A stretch of 64,000 nt of DNA from Bugulina stolonifera (Eukaryota > Bryozoa > Gymnolaemata > Cheilostomatida > Bugulidae), in contig OW285195.1 of the NCBI GenBank assembly GCA_935421135.1, positions 2,480,001-2,544,000 on the forward strand, read 5' to 3'. Position numbers and translations under genes: made by a program. The notes beneath the pieces are model-generated. The model did not search any database. It had not been told where the DNA came from and saw nothing but the letters and a program-made list of their open reading frames with translations. Numbering within the stretch: the stretch's first letter is position 1; every line of letters starts with the position of its first letter. This document shows positions 1-13,200 of this stretch, piece by piece.

Positions 1-2645
1 CCACACACCACAAAGAACTCAAATATACGTCTAGCAGACGTCACATTCTTAGACTTAGGCATGACGCAGGTTCATTCTCTCCCTCAGTCCACTAATCGTT
101 AGACCTAAATATGAAACAAACAAGTCTGTGGTATTGGTAAGGTTCCAAGCCTTTGGGAAATTTGTGTATGGTTGGGTGTGGAAATCGGTTACTTGGCTAA
201 CCAATAAGAGTCAAGGTCGTTCCACACATTGCGTAGAACTAACGATCTATATGTAGAAATACAATTAAACTTTGAGAAAAATTAACTGACAGAGTAGAAG
301 GCTTTCAACTGATTTGAAGGATCATCAAGCTGATCATTCTGGGATTAGCAGATTGTGACAATCCGATGTCTCTTGAAAACTGGTAGCCTATCACTGAGGT
401 CTTTATGAAGGCCATTAGTACAGCAATCAGTGATAAAACTCGAAGAGAAAATAATTGAAAGAACGGGCCCTGTTGCTGTGTACACGCCTACCCTTGCATT
501 GTATAATCTGTATTATTTTAGGAAAATAACGGTTTCCCAACAGGGTCATTAGCGAACTGATCTGTACTGACATTCTACCATCTCACATAACAGTATAGTT
601 AAGCTGCACTGAATTTAGGTGGAGAAGTGGAGAAAGTTGTTCTCTGTCAAAACTAAAACTGGAGAAGTTGACAGCCCTAACTCCAACCAAAGACATAAGG
701 CTATCCAAGGTTCTCCACTACGAGACGGAATAATCTTTGAACATTTAGATGTAGAACATACTACCCACACAAATCATGAAAATTATTTATATATTTTCTA
801 AAACACCACTCTATGTTCACATATTATATAACTAATGAAACCATGAGAAAAGTAATGTATTGTTGCCTATAAAATTCTAGCAAATTGATGACCTATTCAG
901 TTCTCAGTTTCCAATAGTAAGAATAATATAGATTATAATGTACGTTGCCATAGTCTGCTCAGCCAATGCCGTAACTTCATCTGCAAAAATTTTATTGTTT
1001 GAAAATCGCAAATCTTTTCTGGAAACTATTGCTCTAGGAACTTTTCTGTGTTATGTGAACCTACAGTAAAAATATGAGTAATTTTTCATTCTGCCCTACC
1101 CTGTATCCATGCACGTTGGCTTCATCCTACATTGTATGAGACTTGGGTAATTTAGATTTAACTTTCGGCATTGAAAACAGGACATGGCACAACATAAAAG
1201 GTGAGACAATCTTTAGCTATAGGAACCTTGGCTAGAAAATTTTAAATGTTTTCCTGATAGTTTATAATTAGATTAAAAAATCAACAATCAAAAGCATACG
1301 CAAATGTGGTAGGTCGTTCATGATCGAGCTCGAGATGTCTGTTAGCCCTATTGACTAATTGAAGGTGTGTGATAGTCAAAGTTATTAGCAATGCTTAGTA
1401 GGCTTACACAGTGATTGTGGCCAAAATAGAGTTAAATTGTCCATTAGTGATCTCTCTTAAGTGTCACAATCATGTTGTTTTTATCGACAGAAATCTGGTC
1501 ATAGTGATAGTTCGATGATAATCATTTGTGCCTTGGCGAAGGTCTTAACCAATAGGCATGAATAGACAGACGGGAGCTGCCTGGAACTTATTTACTATTG
1601 CAAGACTAGGCTTACTACTCGTGCTAGTCATCGGCCATAGGCAAAAGAAGTCTTGGTGTAGTTTTGATTATATTCACTAGCATATTATGTAGTAGTTTTG
1701 ATTATATTCACCAGCATATTATGTAGTAGTTTAGATTATATTCACTAGCATGTTATGTAGTAGTTTAGGTTATGTTCACTAGCATATTATGTAGTAGTTT
1801 TAGAGTGGCAAATGATTCCCAACTGTTGATGATAGGCCTAGGGTGTGGTCTCATCTTCGCTATCTTTGGATGCCTTTAGAGACGTAGAAGTAAGTGAATT
1901 TGACGAGTGCCTCTTCTGAATAACAGGAAGTAGAATAGTAGCTGAATCAAGGGAGTAGAAATGCTCTGAATTGATGTTTACATAGTCTGTTCTCTAAGTG
2001 CATCCCAACGTATTTGTGACTGGTAATTCTAGCTAAAAATCTGCTGTAGTGTAACTTGTCTGATCTAATGTGTAGGTTTACCATAGATATTATACAGATA
2101 TAATATCTATGATGCACATTTCGTACACCTATGTCAGGTCTGAGCTAGCAGCAGCTCTGGCAGTCATAGTTAGTATAGGTTTACAATAATGCGGCAAGGA
2201 TGTCCAATTTCAAACTCTTACTCAACCGCTAAATACACTATGGTAAACTATAACCTACAGCTTATGTCTAAACTGAAAATTGTGCTTGCACTACCTCGTC
2301 TTAGATGTCGCCGGCTAATTAATTAAAAGTGAAATAAAAAAATGCTAAAATAAATGAAAATAAATTTAAATTACGTATTGATTAGCATTAGATAAGTCAT
2401 TAGATCATAGAGATAAATGACCTCACAAGTTTCAATAATTAAATAATTATTATTATAAATTTTCATTTTAAAATTTTTCATTGGCAACCCTATATAATTA
2501 TATTTATTATATTATTGTTATTTATTAATGATGATTAGGCTATTTATACAATTATTATAAGAATACTATACATACATGAATAATATTTGATATTTATATT
2601 CTTATTAGGCCTAAATTATTTATTAATTAAAAAAGATATTAGATA
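1..2645. other. Intergenic flank, no gene seen
   Basis: AT-rich sequence with no open frame showing recognisable protein features. Apart from a short 34-bp tandem array near 1660-1800, I see nothing conserved. It may be intergenic, or an upstream intron if the TTLL gene has an earlier non-coding exon: the exon at 7261 begins after an acceptor, so a 5' UTR exon must lie further upstream and was not located. Confidence 0.5.
1660..1800. repeat. 34-bp tandem repeat, about 4 copies
   Basis: The block GTTTTGATTATATTCACTAG starts at 1661, and a near-copy starts 34 bp later at 1695, with two further degenerate units before 1800. It is a short AT-rich minisatellite with no coding sense. Confidence 0.8.
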
Positions 2646-3062
2646 TAATTCAGCTGCATGGGATTTCCTCACAGCTAGAACGCTGGAAGCCGTACACCGA
2701 TGAGAAGCAAGGTTCGTGTGTGGGACAAGGCGCACCGACCATACCACCAGTGTTTCAGCCTTGATAAACACCCTAGGATGGGTCACACTAGAAGATCGTA
2801 GAAGGGAGAGAAGACTAAAGCTATTCCGAGAGATGCATTTCAGTACCGGTAATGGAATCACTCAGTACCTCAAACCATCCACGCCAAAGTCTACCAGGCC
2901 GCATCAACACCAACACAGGATACTTCACTGGAGTACACAGCACCACCAGCAATTTTTCTTTGTGAAGACTGCCAAGGATTGGAACTGTTTACCAGTATCC
3001 TCCCCCCTTGTTAAATCCCCCTGGCGAGCTGCTTTACAAATTAAAATGATCGATTTATGTTG
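2646..3062 (+). pseudogene. LINE reverse-transcriptase C-terminal remnant
   Basis: The + frame reads a segment typical of the extreme C-terminus of non-LTR retrotransposon ORF2 proteins. It has a YNSAAWD-like block, EARFVCGTRRTDHTTSVSAL, then LGWVTLEDRRRERRLKLF, and near the end a DWNCLP block. An in-frame TGA interrupts it just before EARF, and no upstream palm domain with a YxDD motif is found, so it is a 5'-truncated dead copy. The family (jockey/CR1-like) is inferred from this tail only; the insertion boundaries were not determined. Confidence 0.75.
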
Positions 3063-4081
3063 ATGATTAGAACGAAAATGGACTAACGGCAACCAAATTA
3101 CCATAATCATCGACCTCTGAAGTAGGATCTGAGGTAGGGTCAAATATAATGTAATAATAATGCATGATAATTATAAAAATAACACATCTTATTTTGGATT
3201 TGTGTTGTTTGTCATTTGATTTTAGATTTAATAAAATGAAATAAAACAAAAAACGATAGTAAAACACAATATCCAGTGCATAGTGAATGGTAATAGATGA
3301 TGGATGTCTCATCGTACAGCTTAACTGATTTCGCTGAGTTTACAAGTACAAAGTTCACACACGTACATAATAATGTTGATACTGTAACTGAAAAATTAAA
3401 CAGTAATTCTACACAAAAACCATCATGAAGTGGGAGTTAATCTCCAAGCCTGCATCCGGTTGCATATAATTCAAATTTAAAACCTAGTATTTCAAATTGA
3501 CACTAAAATGTTATGAACAATAAATATGTCACAATTATCAATAAAAATTTAATTTTTAAATAATTTGCATATGCATTTTGCTTAGATAGATATTTCCCCA
3601 AATGTTACGAGACTACTAATAACACTGCTTTGGCCAATTATCGAAGCGCATCGTCGTCGTTCAGCAATAACCACGTGGGCTTAAAAGATCTGGATGCCTG
3701 GTTGGTAGTGAGAGGTGGGTGGTGGTATTCAATTTCATGCCTTTTATTTGGAATTAATCGTGTTCAGAGTGGGTATACCTCTACCTGCCACGAAAGGGCG
3801 ATTAGATCAGCATAGGAAAGCTTCTACTAATTTAACTGGCAGTTTTGGGATGTCACTGATCTTTCAAGGGAAAATAAAATGTGCAAGCTGACAACTAAAC
3901 ACTAAACACTAAAACAGCATTTTATTTTTTAGATTTGCATTATGATTATGATGATTATTATTATAGTTATAATGATCATTATGTAATATTCATACTATTA
4001 CTTGGTATCTTGGTATTCGCTATATTAAAACTGGATCTTTGAGAAAATTCAGAACAGGGCCTTGTATTTTATTTTCTCAAA
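3063..4081. other. Unannotated AT-rich DNA
   Basis: No gene, RNA or clear repeat recognised between the two LINE fragments. A short open frame at 3630-3815 has no family features. Confidence 0.4.
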
Positions 4082-4312
4082 CAAGTCTGCCGCACCTAGA
4101 ATATGGGGCTGCTGCCTGGGATGGGACCCCCTGCAAAGAAAGACATTGAAGCAATGGAAATTTTTCAGGACCAGGCTGCAAGATTTATTATTACGAATCT
4201 GATAGGCAGACAGCACATGAATGATGTAAAACACAAGCTCGGACTTCTACCACTACAAGAGAGACGCAACAACCAAAGGGTGAACCTGCTGATGAATGTC
4301 TTGTCACATTAG
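4082..4312 (+). pseudogene. Second LINE reverse-transcriptase tail, frameshifted
   Basis: One frame from 4082 reads SLPHLEYGAAAWDGTPCKE, the start of the usual LINE RT tail. A frame change near 4130 then continues as KKDIEAMEIFQDQAARFI and LGLLPLQERRNNQRVNLL. These are the same landmarks as in the 2646-3062 fragment, but the two differ in sequence and look like separate insertions. No catalytic RT motifs remain. Confidence 0.7.
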
Positions 4313-4757
4313 AACATACACTCAGCGTTGAACACCTCATATGTTGAACTTGTCCAGCAACATTGCAACAACAGTCAGGCAAGGATGAGAGCTCAGACCA
4401 GAGGCACACCAAGATCCATCAGGACCAACTGAACTACAGCCAGTACCATAACAGCTTTCTACTGAGAACAGTTTGAAGTTTAAAGATAAGGTGAAACAAT
4501 CCTGCTGATACTTTAGGCAATCCCCAAATTACAGGTTGCACTGACCTGTACAGCACAATATTTAATAAATCCAGGACTAATAAATGAGATACTGTCCGAA
4601 TTCATGTTGCCCGCTGTCCCATATAAGGCTCACCCCTTCTATTACCTAGGAGGTCTAGTCTAGCGTAACAACGAACTCCATGTAATTCTATCACTACAGG
4701 ATGGACCGTGGAAAGGAACTATGTCATAATCTCAGTTTGATGTCTATGATAAGTGCA

Positions 4758-5608
4758 GGGGGTAACTTTCCTGAAAAAGTTGAGGCGGCCAAAATTGGAC
4801 TGGCTAACAGTAGCGGTGTGGAGAGGGTGTGTGCGGGATGGGGGCAGAAGGAGGGTGGGGCACCTCCCACAAGAAAGTTTTTGAAAATTCACACTAAAAT
4901 AGCCATTTTGATGCATATTTGAGCTATCCATGATGGTACAAAAGTACACAATGTTGGATAGTAATCTGCAAATAGCAAACTTCAAATTAGTATACTGCAA
5001 AATAGTGCTTCTCTGTTTGGCTTGGCCATGACGTACCATTGTAGTCCTTTACATCATTACATGACTTAGGCCCAAAAATGTGCACACATTAATAAGACGG
5101 GAAATAGTGCAAATTTAGTTGATGGATAGAGATGGAGAGTGGTATTCTAGGGTTCGCAAACCCTGAAGAACAGTGTTCGAAGTGGAACGAATGAGATGGG
5201 TGGGCACACTGTGCATGCAATCTTAGGGCATTTTCTATACTATTGTTGAATACAGAATTACAGATGCAGTGATCCTATCTTACAGCTGAGATTAGTATTG
5301 TCATTGTATAGCTAACAGATTGAGTGGATTACTAAAATAAAAAAATTGTCCCTCAATGGGATTCGAACTCGTGTCCCTATGCATGTAGACCAAGCACTCT
5401 ACCAATTACGCTATCAAATCAGCAGTGGCTTCAAGCGAAAATTAGCCATGAATATAATGATACACATAATAGCATCATTTTCATCAGAGTATGTTTATAT
5501 CGTGTGGAGCACGGTAACTATGTCTTCCGGTATTAGCTTAATTTTTTCTTCTTTTAACAAAAAGTTCAGGCGGCTAGGACCGCCTGAGCCGCCTAGATAG
5601 TTACGGCC
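4758..5608 (-). mobile_element. Interspersed repeat with tRNA-like core, copy A
   Basis: The whole interval is the reverse complement of 29564-30379, with scattered changes. In element orientation it begins GGCCGTAACTATCTAG, followed by a GC-rich hairpin of GGCGG/CCGCC words, carries a tRNA-like block (5349-5421), and ends with a GGCGG-rich segment followed by AAAGTTACCCCC. GTAAC-type sequence at both ends suggests imperfect inverted termini. No protein is encoded. It could be a tRNA-derived SINE or a non-autonomous DNA transposon that captured a tRNA-like sequence. Confidence 0.75.
5349..5421 (-). pseudogene. tRNA-like sequence (pol III boxes) inside repeat A
   Basis: Read on the minus strand, the 73-nt block has an A box (TAGCGTAATTGGTAGAG) and a B box (GAGTTCGAATCCCA) at tRNA spacing. 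The acceptor ends (TGATTTG and TGAGGGA) and the anticodon stem do not pair, so it is not a functional tRNA gene. The intact A and B boxes would suit an internal pol III promoter of a SINE-like repeat. Confidence 0.7.
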
Positions 5609-7260
5609 CTGAAGTGTGTTGCAATTGATTTGGTTCAACCTGGTTTTATGGCTCCTGGACACAGATGTGATACACAGCAGAATGCAAAATGATCTCTGCC
5701 CTCAATTTCATCTACGGTCTATTAATATTTTCATTCATTCCATTTTATCCACAAACGACACAAGAGCTAAAAGATGATTATAGCTGGAGATTCAATTTTA
5801 ATTGTCTTTATTGATGTGACATTTGGATTGGAAAGCTTTCGTAACTGAACTGAACAATAGGGTATTTTAATAAAAAATAACAAAACAAGACACATTTTTA
5901 TATTTTGATTTAATCCTAATATTGTGATGCTAATCCAAGTATCATCATCAGGGTGTTTTAACTTCAGACACTACTTAGCAGAGTAAGTTGCAGTCATGTA
6001 CTCTCATCTATTTTGTAACACTACAGCTAAATTGAATCTGAAGTGAGTATCGAGTCTAAACTTTGCGATAAAGTAAGGATAACTGTTAACTTATACATAT
6101 AGGAGATTAGGCCGAGAATATCTTATGTGTTCCGTGATGGATGATGATTCATTTCAACAGTGTAAATAGGGCTGTATATAAAATGCACGCCTCAGATGCA
6201 GCCCTGTTAGTGTATACACCAAAATGTGCCAGTCAATATTTGATTGTGCTGACATTCTGTGGGATCTAATGGGGGCTGGCTATAGTTTATTAATTGAATG
6301 AAAGCAGTTCAAATCAAGGCAGACAGGTCCTTCTAGAATATTCAAGGATGGCACCCTGTTTAAGCAGGTTGGGGAGCCTTGGACTGCAGGAATGATAAGG
6401 CATGAGAATACAGACTTGCACTATTAATGAAATTGTGAGTTGCAGAAAAGAAGTGTATATGGCCACAGGAGCAGCTGCCAGAGGTGAACTCACCCGCAGT
6501 GTATGCCGCTACTGGTGCTAGCTATAGTAGCTTGCTGCCAAAAACTGTTCGCAACCTATGATCAACTGGCATCAATTCGAAACCTACAGATTTGCACAAC
6601 GCTTGAACCCTCAAATCCCTGAATAACAACTGAAACATGGGGGGACCTAGTTTGCCCTTGAGTCCACAGGAGGTGTACAGGCCCACAGCTTGTGATAATT
6701 ATGTGTTTTATCTCAGCTTTTAACGGTGATCATTACTTAGGAGTTGCTCAGTGTGAAGTGGGTGTAAACATATATTCTTTACTTGTGGCTCTCACAAACA
6801 ATCAAAGTGACATTCGGTGATGTCATTTGGAGATTTGAAGACATGTTGTCAGCTCCTCAATGTGATCCCGTAAAATGGAGTAGTTGGGGCAGTAGAAATA
6901 CACGTTTATATGAGTATTATCATAATTCAACTATCATTTTTGGAGTTGTCTCCTCATACTTCCAGAACATCAAGGTCTACTTTATAGGAAAGACAACTCC
7001 AACCATTTTGAAGGCGGCCCGTTCGCTTGAACAATTTTCAAGATCTTCTCTAAGTGGGCTATAATGTTGGGCTTCTTGGATAATAAGATGTTTTCTTAAA
7101 TTAGATGCATATAATAGGCCTATCAGTAGGGTAGGTAGCATTCCCTTAGCAACTGACTTGGTCAATGTTGCTAGCCATGTCACTCATTTGGAGTTGCCTG
7201 TCCTCGAACTCAATCTATCCGCTATAATAATATGATCATTGAAATGTTTCCTTTTCGCAG
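5609..7260. other. Unannotated DNA upstream of first coding exon
   Basis: No gene recognised. It contains one hairpin-like pair of the dispersed GGAGTTGTCT motif (6941-6950 and 6991-7000). The TTLL promoter is not identifiable; because the 7261 exon follows an acceptor-like pyrimidine tract ending CGCAG, this is probably at least partly intron. Confidence 0.4.
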
Positions 7261-10200
7261 AAAGGGTCGTTGGGTTGTGTGTGATCATGGAGGAACGCCG
7301 ACAGCATAACATAGGGCAGCAGGATTCTGCCTTCGTTATCTCATTGGGTAGTCAAACTCAACCCACGGTGAAAGACAACTCCCTGCAGCAATCCTTCCTA
7401 CAATACAAGAAGAAACGACAGGTAGACCTTTGTTCAGTTTCCACCCAGTTGATATTTGTTCACTATTTATAGTTATTTTATCATGTTCCTCCCTCTTCCC
7501 TTTGCATATCATTGTTGTCTATCTATCTTACAAGTATCTCTCCTTCTACGCATACTGATCAAACGGTTGCTGGATATCCTATAGAATCGCGATTAAAGCA
7601 GCGACACTCGAGCACTGTGAACTGCGCAGTGCAGCATAATGACTGTTGGGTCGGGTCTTCCAAGGATCTCTCTATGGGAACCAACTCCGGTATTGTGCAC
7701 AAGCGATTCTCTTATGCATAGCCAATTACATGCCGTAGTCTCGACTTATCACGATTTTAGTTACAATATTTCAAATAGGCAAACATTATGCATTGCGCTA
7801 GCCAAACTCAATCGATAAGAAAGCCAATGTCTCCCTTAGCTGTTTAATTCGCAAGGGTCCAATAAGTAATATGAACTGCTCCGATTGACACCATGACGGG
7901 GTAAGTTCTCTAACAATTATTGTTATGTACATAGGCTACTTGTTTATTAGAGTGTAGTTATAAAGGACGTGCATTTCTGATTATTACTATGTGTAGAAAG
8001 CTGTTGAAAGGCAGCTATACAGTACAGACTAATAACACATAATTTGATATATTATTATACATTTCACATGATATTATGACATATTATGACATTTGCTAGC
8101 ATGGTATGCTTTTAAACCGTTTTATGTATTACTTGACAACTTGCACGGTAACTGACATTCATTTTGGCTATACAACTGCAATATACATGTACAAATTTAC
8201 TTGTTGAGTTGCAAGTACAATAACAATTTAAAGCTACAGGAGTTGTCCCATCTTATTTCTTATTGTGTAGACAACTCCTTCAAAGTATGCTGCATTTCTA
8301 TTATAGAATTAGTTAGCTGCACTATCAGTGAAAATGAGTCTGGACTTACAATGTAAATAATATGCTAGTCCACTATTTTATTAGCTTGCAAATTAATAAG
8401 ACAGTAGATGATGCACATGTAGGTAGATGTTATGTTGTAGTTTTGAGCGTACAGTATACTTACTACTGTACAGTTATAATAGGCTTATTTGGTGATTGTT
8501 TTTCTTTTTGCTGGGGATAGGTTTTATATGACACTGTGACAACCAGTGGTCAAAGTCTAAGAAAAGAGGTGGGGGGGGGTGGTCTCTAGGGTAGCAGACA
8601 TAATCACATAATCACTTGAGGGCGTGAAGCGGGGAAGCGTGAAGCGGAAATTGGAAACTTTATCAAAATTAGACACTGAAATGGTGCAAAATCCAAGAAC
8701 TTCAGGTTAAAATATGGTCCAAGATCATATGGTAAACTATGGTCCAATTTGTATTATTATTATAGTAGTAATCTGTAAGGGGTCTATCAGTCTGAGGGAC
8801 CCTCTGAAATTGTGGTGGAGGGACGCAGAACCCCCAACTTTGACCACAGGTGACAACGCAACGCTCATGTTGGGGTATTTAATAGACCATCCAATTTCCA
8901 TGTAACCGGTAAAATGTGGTCCTCAAATTTTCCTTAGTTTTGTTTGTTCAGGGTTTTTTATTTAAATTATTATTTAATTTCAAATAATTTCAAATGGATC
9001 TCATATTAAAAATTTCATGTAATAGACACTATTATTATGTAGCAAAATACCTACTGTTCAATCTGTTCTATTGATCTCTGTGACCAGGTTTAGTAAAAAA
9101 ACTCCAGAGTGTAAAACATGCTTGTACTTATTATATAAACCCATTGAGAAGCCTACTTCTATCAACATATTTTTTAAATGGGCGTAGTAGTGCTAATATT
9201 AATGCACGTACTAGTAATATAGATATATATATAGATATATAATATACATACCTGTATAACAATGTAAATTATTTATTAAATTTTTACTAGTGAGCATTTT
9301 TGTTTCTTTGAATTGAATGAACTTGATCACGGAGGCATTAGCTTTGTCAGCTAGTATGATAATGTGTCTACAGTTTGATTTGAATAATGAAACTGGACTG
9401 TGAGAAATGTCATCATTTGGTAATTACATGACACCAATGACATTTTCTGCCATTTCGACATTTCCTCTACCTCATCCAGGAGAGAAGAGATTGTCATTGT
9501 ACATAGGTTACAAGATAGTAATGCTTTATCTTCAACTGAACTTGACTTCAGCCTTGATTGCTGACTACTTTATACACATGGTGTTATTTTCAGGGTGATT
9601 CTATTGATAGGAATTACCACCCAATTCTATGGGCATCACAGTAAAAACACTCTTCTAGATCCTGCTTCCTAACTGATTATATTTGCCTGCTCTGTGACCT
9701 TGGATGTCCCTGAATCCATCATAAACCTTCACATCTATCAATGTTTGAATGAAGTCAGGTCTTAGCAGGCGTAACCCTCTGTTGCCTTAGTTATAAATAG
9801 CAATGAATATGCCAACTTTTGCAGTTAAGCTGAAAATTCAGAATTATTTTTAAACTCCCATCTGTCTAGACTAGGCAACATTTGCCCTATCAATACAATT
9901 TTCTTTATTAACAATCTCTAACTAGACTTCCTTCAAGTGTATGTCAGTAGCTTCATAATACTCGAGTAATATGTTGTGCAATAATGTCATACATTGTATA
10001 TCTATAATTTCGGATCTTGAACATTGTAAACCTTTCATGGTTCAATACATACATGTATGTAGACATGCTGACTCATAGTAATATAAGACATACCTTACTA
10101 GTTGACATCAACTAGGTATGTTACTCTACTTATGTGATATGTCACATGGAAATCGCACTCTCCACGTATCCACAAATGACTATAGACTATCACAATTAAC

Positions 10201-13200
10201 AGCTCAATACTATGCTAATGTTTGGTTATTGATACAGTATTTCAAAGTTGATATCTCCTGGTACACTCCTGACACTAAATGTTATTTTGGCAGGATACAA
10301 AATAGATGGCTGATGACGCTGACCTTGGCATATCTGGCAGTAGAGCTTACTTATATCTGCAACCTGTGGCACAGCTGCAGGTGTGAGAGATTAGCACAAA
10401 CATATGGCCTTTTCTTTCAAAAATATTCCATAGCTATGGAGTATTTTGCATTGTAATACCTAGAGCCTATCTACATGTAATACAATGGTATTATGCTATA
10501 CAAATTTCATTATTAATTTGTGTTGTACCTATATCAACTGCTTTGCATTTTGTTATTCTCAATTGTAATCCACGATTGTATTATTGTGATTTTGTTGATT
10601 GAAATATATCTGCCATTTTGTTTCATCATGTCTCCAGCACGCTGCAGTGGCGTGATTGATAGCCTGTTTTTTGTACTGATTTCAGTTGGTGTTAGTCATT
10701 CTGTTGTTGTTATTTGTACTGCACAGGTTTTATAGTGAGAATTCTTTGAATTGTCTCTCAACTGCTTATTTGATAGCAATATATATTAATATGCGGTAGC
10801 AACACAAGATTTCCTTTACTGCTGGTCTACTGGTATTTTGATACAGGCTTCACTTCCAGTAATTTCATTCAAATTTTCCTTTGCCATAAGTTGCCTTCAG
10901 TATTTCCTAGTGCAATGCAGGCCTACATTGTCTACATATGATCACTTTTACTTATTTTCCACCCAAAGCTTCTCTACAAGGGAATTGTCTGATGCAGAGC
11001 TCAATGGCTCTGGTCTGATGTATGTTGATGGAGGGTGGAGAATCTGAAATTAAGTGTGTTATTTAGTTTAGCTAGAGCCAATCACTCACCTAGGTTGCAT
11101 TCGTTGGTTATTTTCTATGTAACTTGTCTTCACACCCAACATCTACAAGAAAACAATATGATGTGCTTTTGCATTAGCATGTGCTTTTCATACCAAACTC
11201 ATTTGGTTGACATGCAGTGCTTTTTTGGAAACTCTGATACCCACTGTAGGCCTACATCCAGGTTTGTTGTACTTGTGTTGAATCAACAGGCTGCAGTTAT
11301 ACATAGGCCATAGTGAAGTTATGGTAATTTGCGTGCAATAGACCACTACAATAATAAATCATGCTCACTTGATTGTATGATGTCATAGGAATAGCAGTGT
11401 ATCTCTAACTACTCAACGACTCGACCATCTAAGCATACCCATCATAACTTGATGAACCTTTGTACCCTCAAGCTAAGCCAGTTGTTTACTATTTTGTATG
11501 TTTATCTCTTGCAACATCCTATTATATCATAGACTGAGAAACTTCACCAGCAGGGAATGAGATAAGGTACCCAATGCTATATGGTGACATTTTGTCCTTT
11601 ATCAGCTGGACTTTGCTCCTCTGAGGTCATCAATTATAGTTTTTTAGTTGAAGAGTTTGACATTTGCCGCCAATACCTTTTGTTTTGGAGTGGATCTATT
11701 TATAGTGCACCTTCCTAGCAATGCCTTTTGTTCTATAGTTATTTGCTCAAAAAGTTATTAGCAATGCAGTAAATGTAAAACAGGTATTGAAATCTAGCTG
11801 CGCTTCTTGTAGCATATATTTCATAATTGGGTCATGGCTCTGGTACACCAAGTGATAGGCATTGTGTATCCTGTTAGCGTTGTACCAGACTTGTTCTTCT
11901 AAACAGGCTATCAAAATAAGTCACAAAGATTAAATTCCATGATACACTTTAGGTAACTATGGGAAGCAGGCTAGAGCAGTGTTATTTGTTCTTTCATGTA
12001 TTAGTTGTTCCCATGACTAAATGGATTTGCTGCAGTACTAGCAATAGGTGCCATAGATGGCAATGCCACTGAAATGGATGTGGAATATGTCATTACCAAG
12101 CGCTTGTTTAATTTGCATTTCAGTCTAATATATTACCATGAATCTCCCTCCATTATTTAAATCATTTAGTTCTTCCCACATAGCAGTCTAACCAGTTCAC
12201 CGAGTAGTTATTAAATATATAAATAGTATCTAATAGGGCTTCCTAGGAATCTACGCTATTCTTCTATTAGAAAAAAACATGTTTTTGATTTATTTGTTGA
12301 ATTAAAAATACAATGAAATACAAACAATGTTACAGTCGAAAGTTTAGGAAGACTACATGTATATGGCATATTATGGTATTCTGATTGTTATCTCCTGGTA
12401 ACCACTTCACAGAATCACAATAGCTTAACCGCCATCTTTTAAATCGTGTGCGTGGGCTGATTGATGGCCTAGTAATGTTATGCAAATGGTGAATCAGGTA
12501 ATGCACCTATTATGCTAATAAAATACATTGAGATGTAGAAAAAATACCTAAATTTATTTGCTAATGAGGGAATTGATTTGCTGTGAAGTCAGTAAAGGTA
12601 AAATTTGTTAACTAATTCAGATTTTATTGCAGTGTATGAAAATAAATTGAAAGTAGATGCCAACTAAAACCTCTCTCAACATGTTATACATGGTAAATCT
12701 GTTTCAATCTGTCAGCTGACCTACTTGTATATTAGCCCATTAGGTTGATTCAGGTTTTTGATATTTTACCCCACTACCTACCATTAATTATGAAGCTTGT
12801 TCGGTAGATCTTATTGCTTTGCTTAGCATACTAAAATAGACAATGCAAGACTTGTACATTGTATGTTTGGTTTGATATTGCTGTGTCATACTAAACTATT
12901 GGGAGCATTTCCAGGCGAGGAAATAGCTGAACGTCTGTAGTCAGGTTTTTCTTGTCCCAGTTATTGATTATACAGTGTAGTGTAATTACTAGAGTTCAGC
13001 CACAGTCCAGACGTCTTTGTAGATTTCTTGTAACTTTATTGATGCACCAAATGTCTGAATGTAAATCATTATAATATTACAGTGAGCACGTACAGTAAGT
13101 AACACTAGCCCAATCACAGGTAGTCACTACAATTGCTGCCTTTACAATGTGCTTCTAAAACAATATCCAATGCCATTGTTGACTGCTTAACATAATTTAG

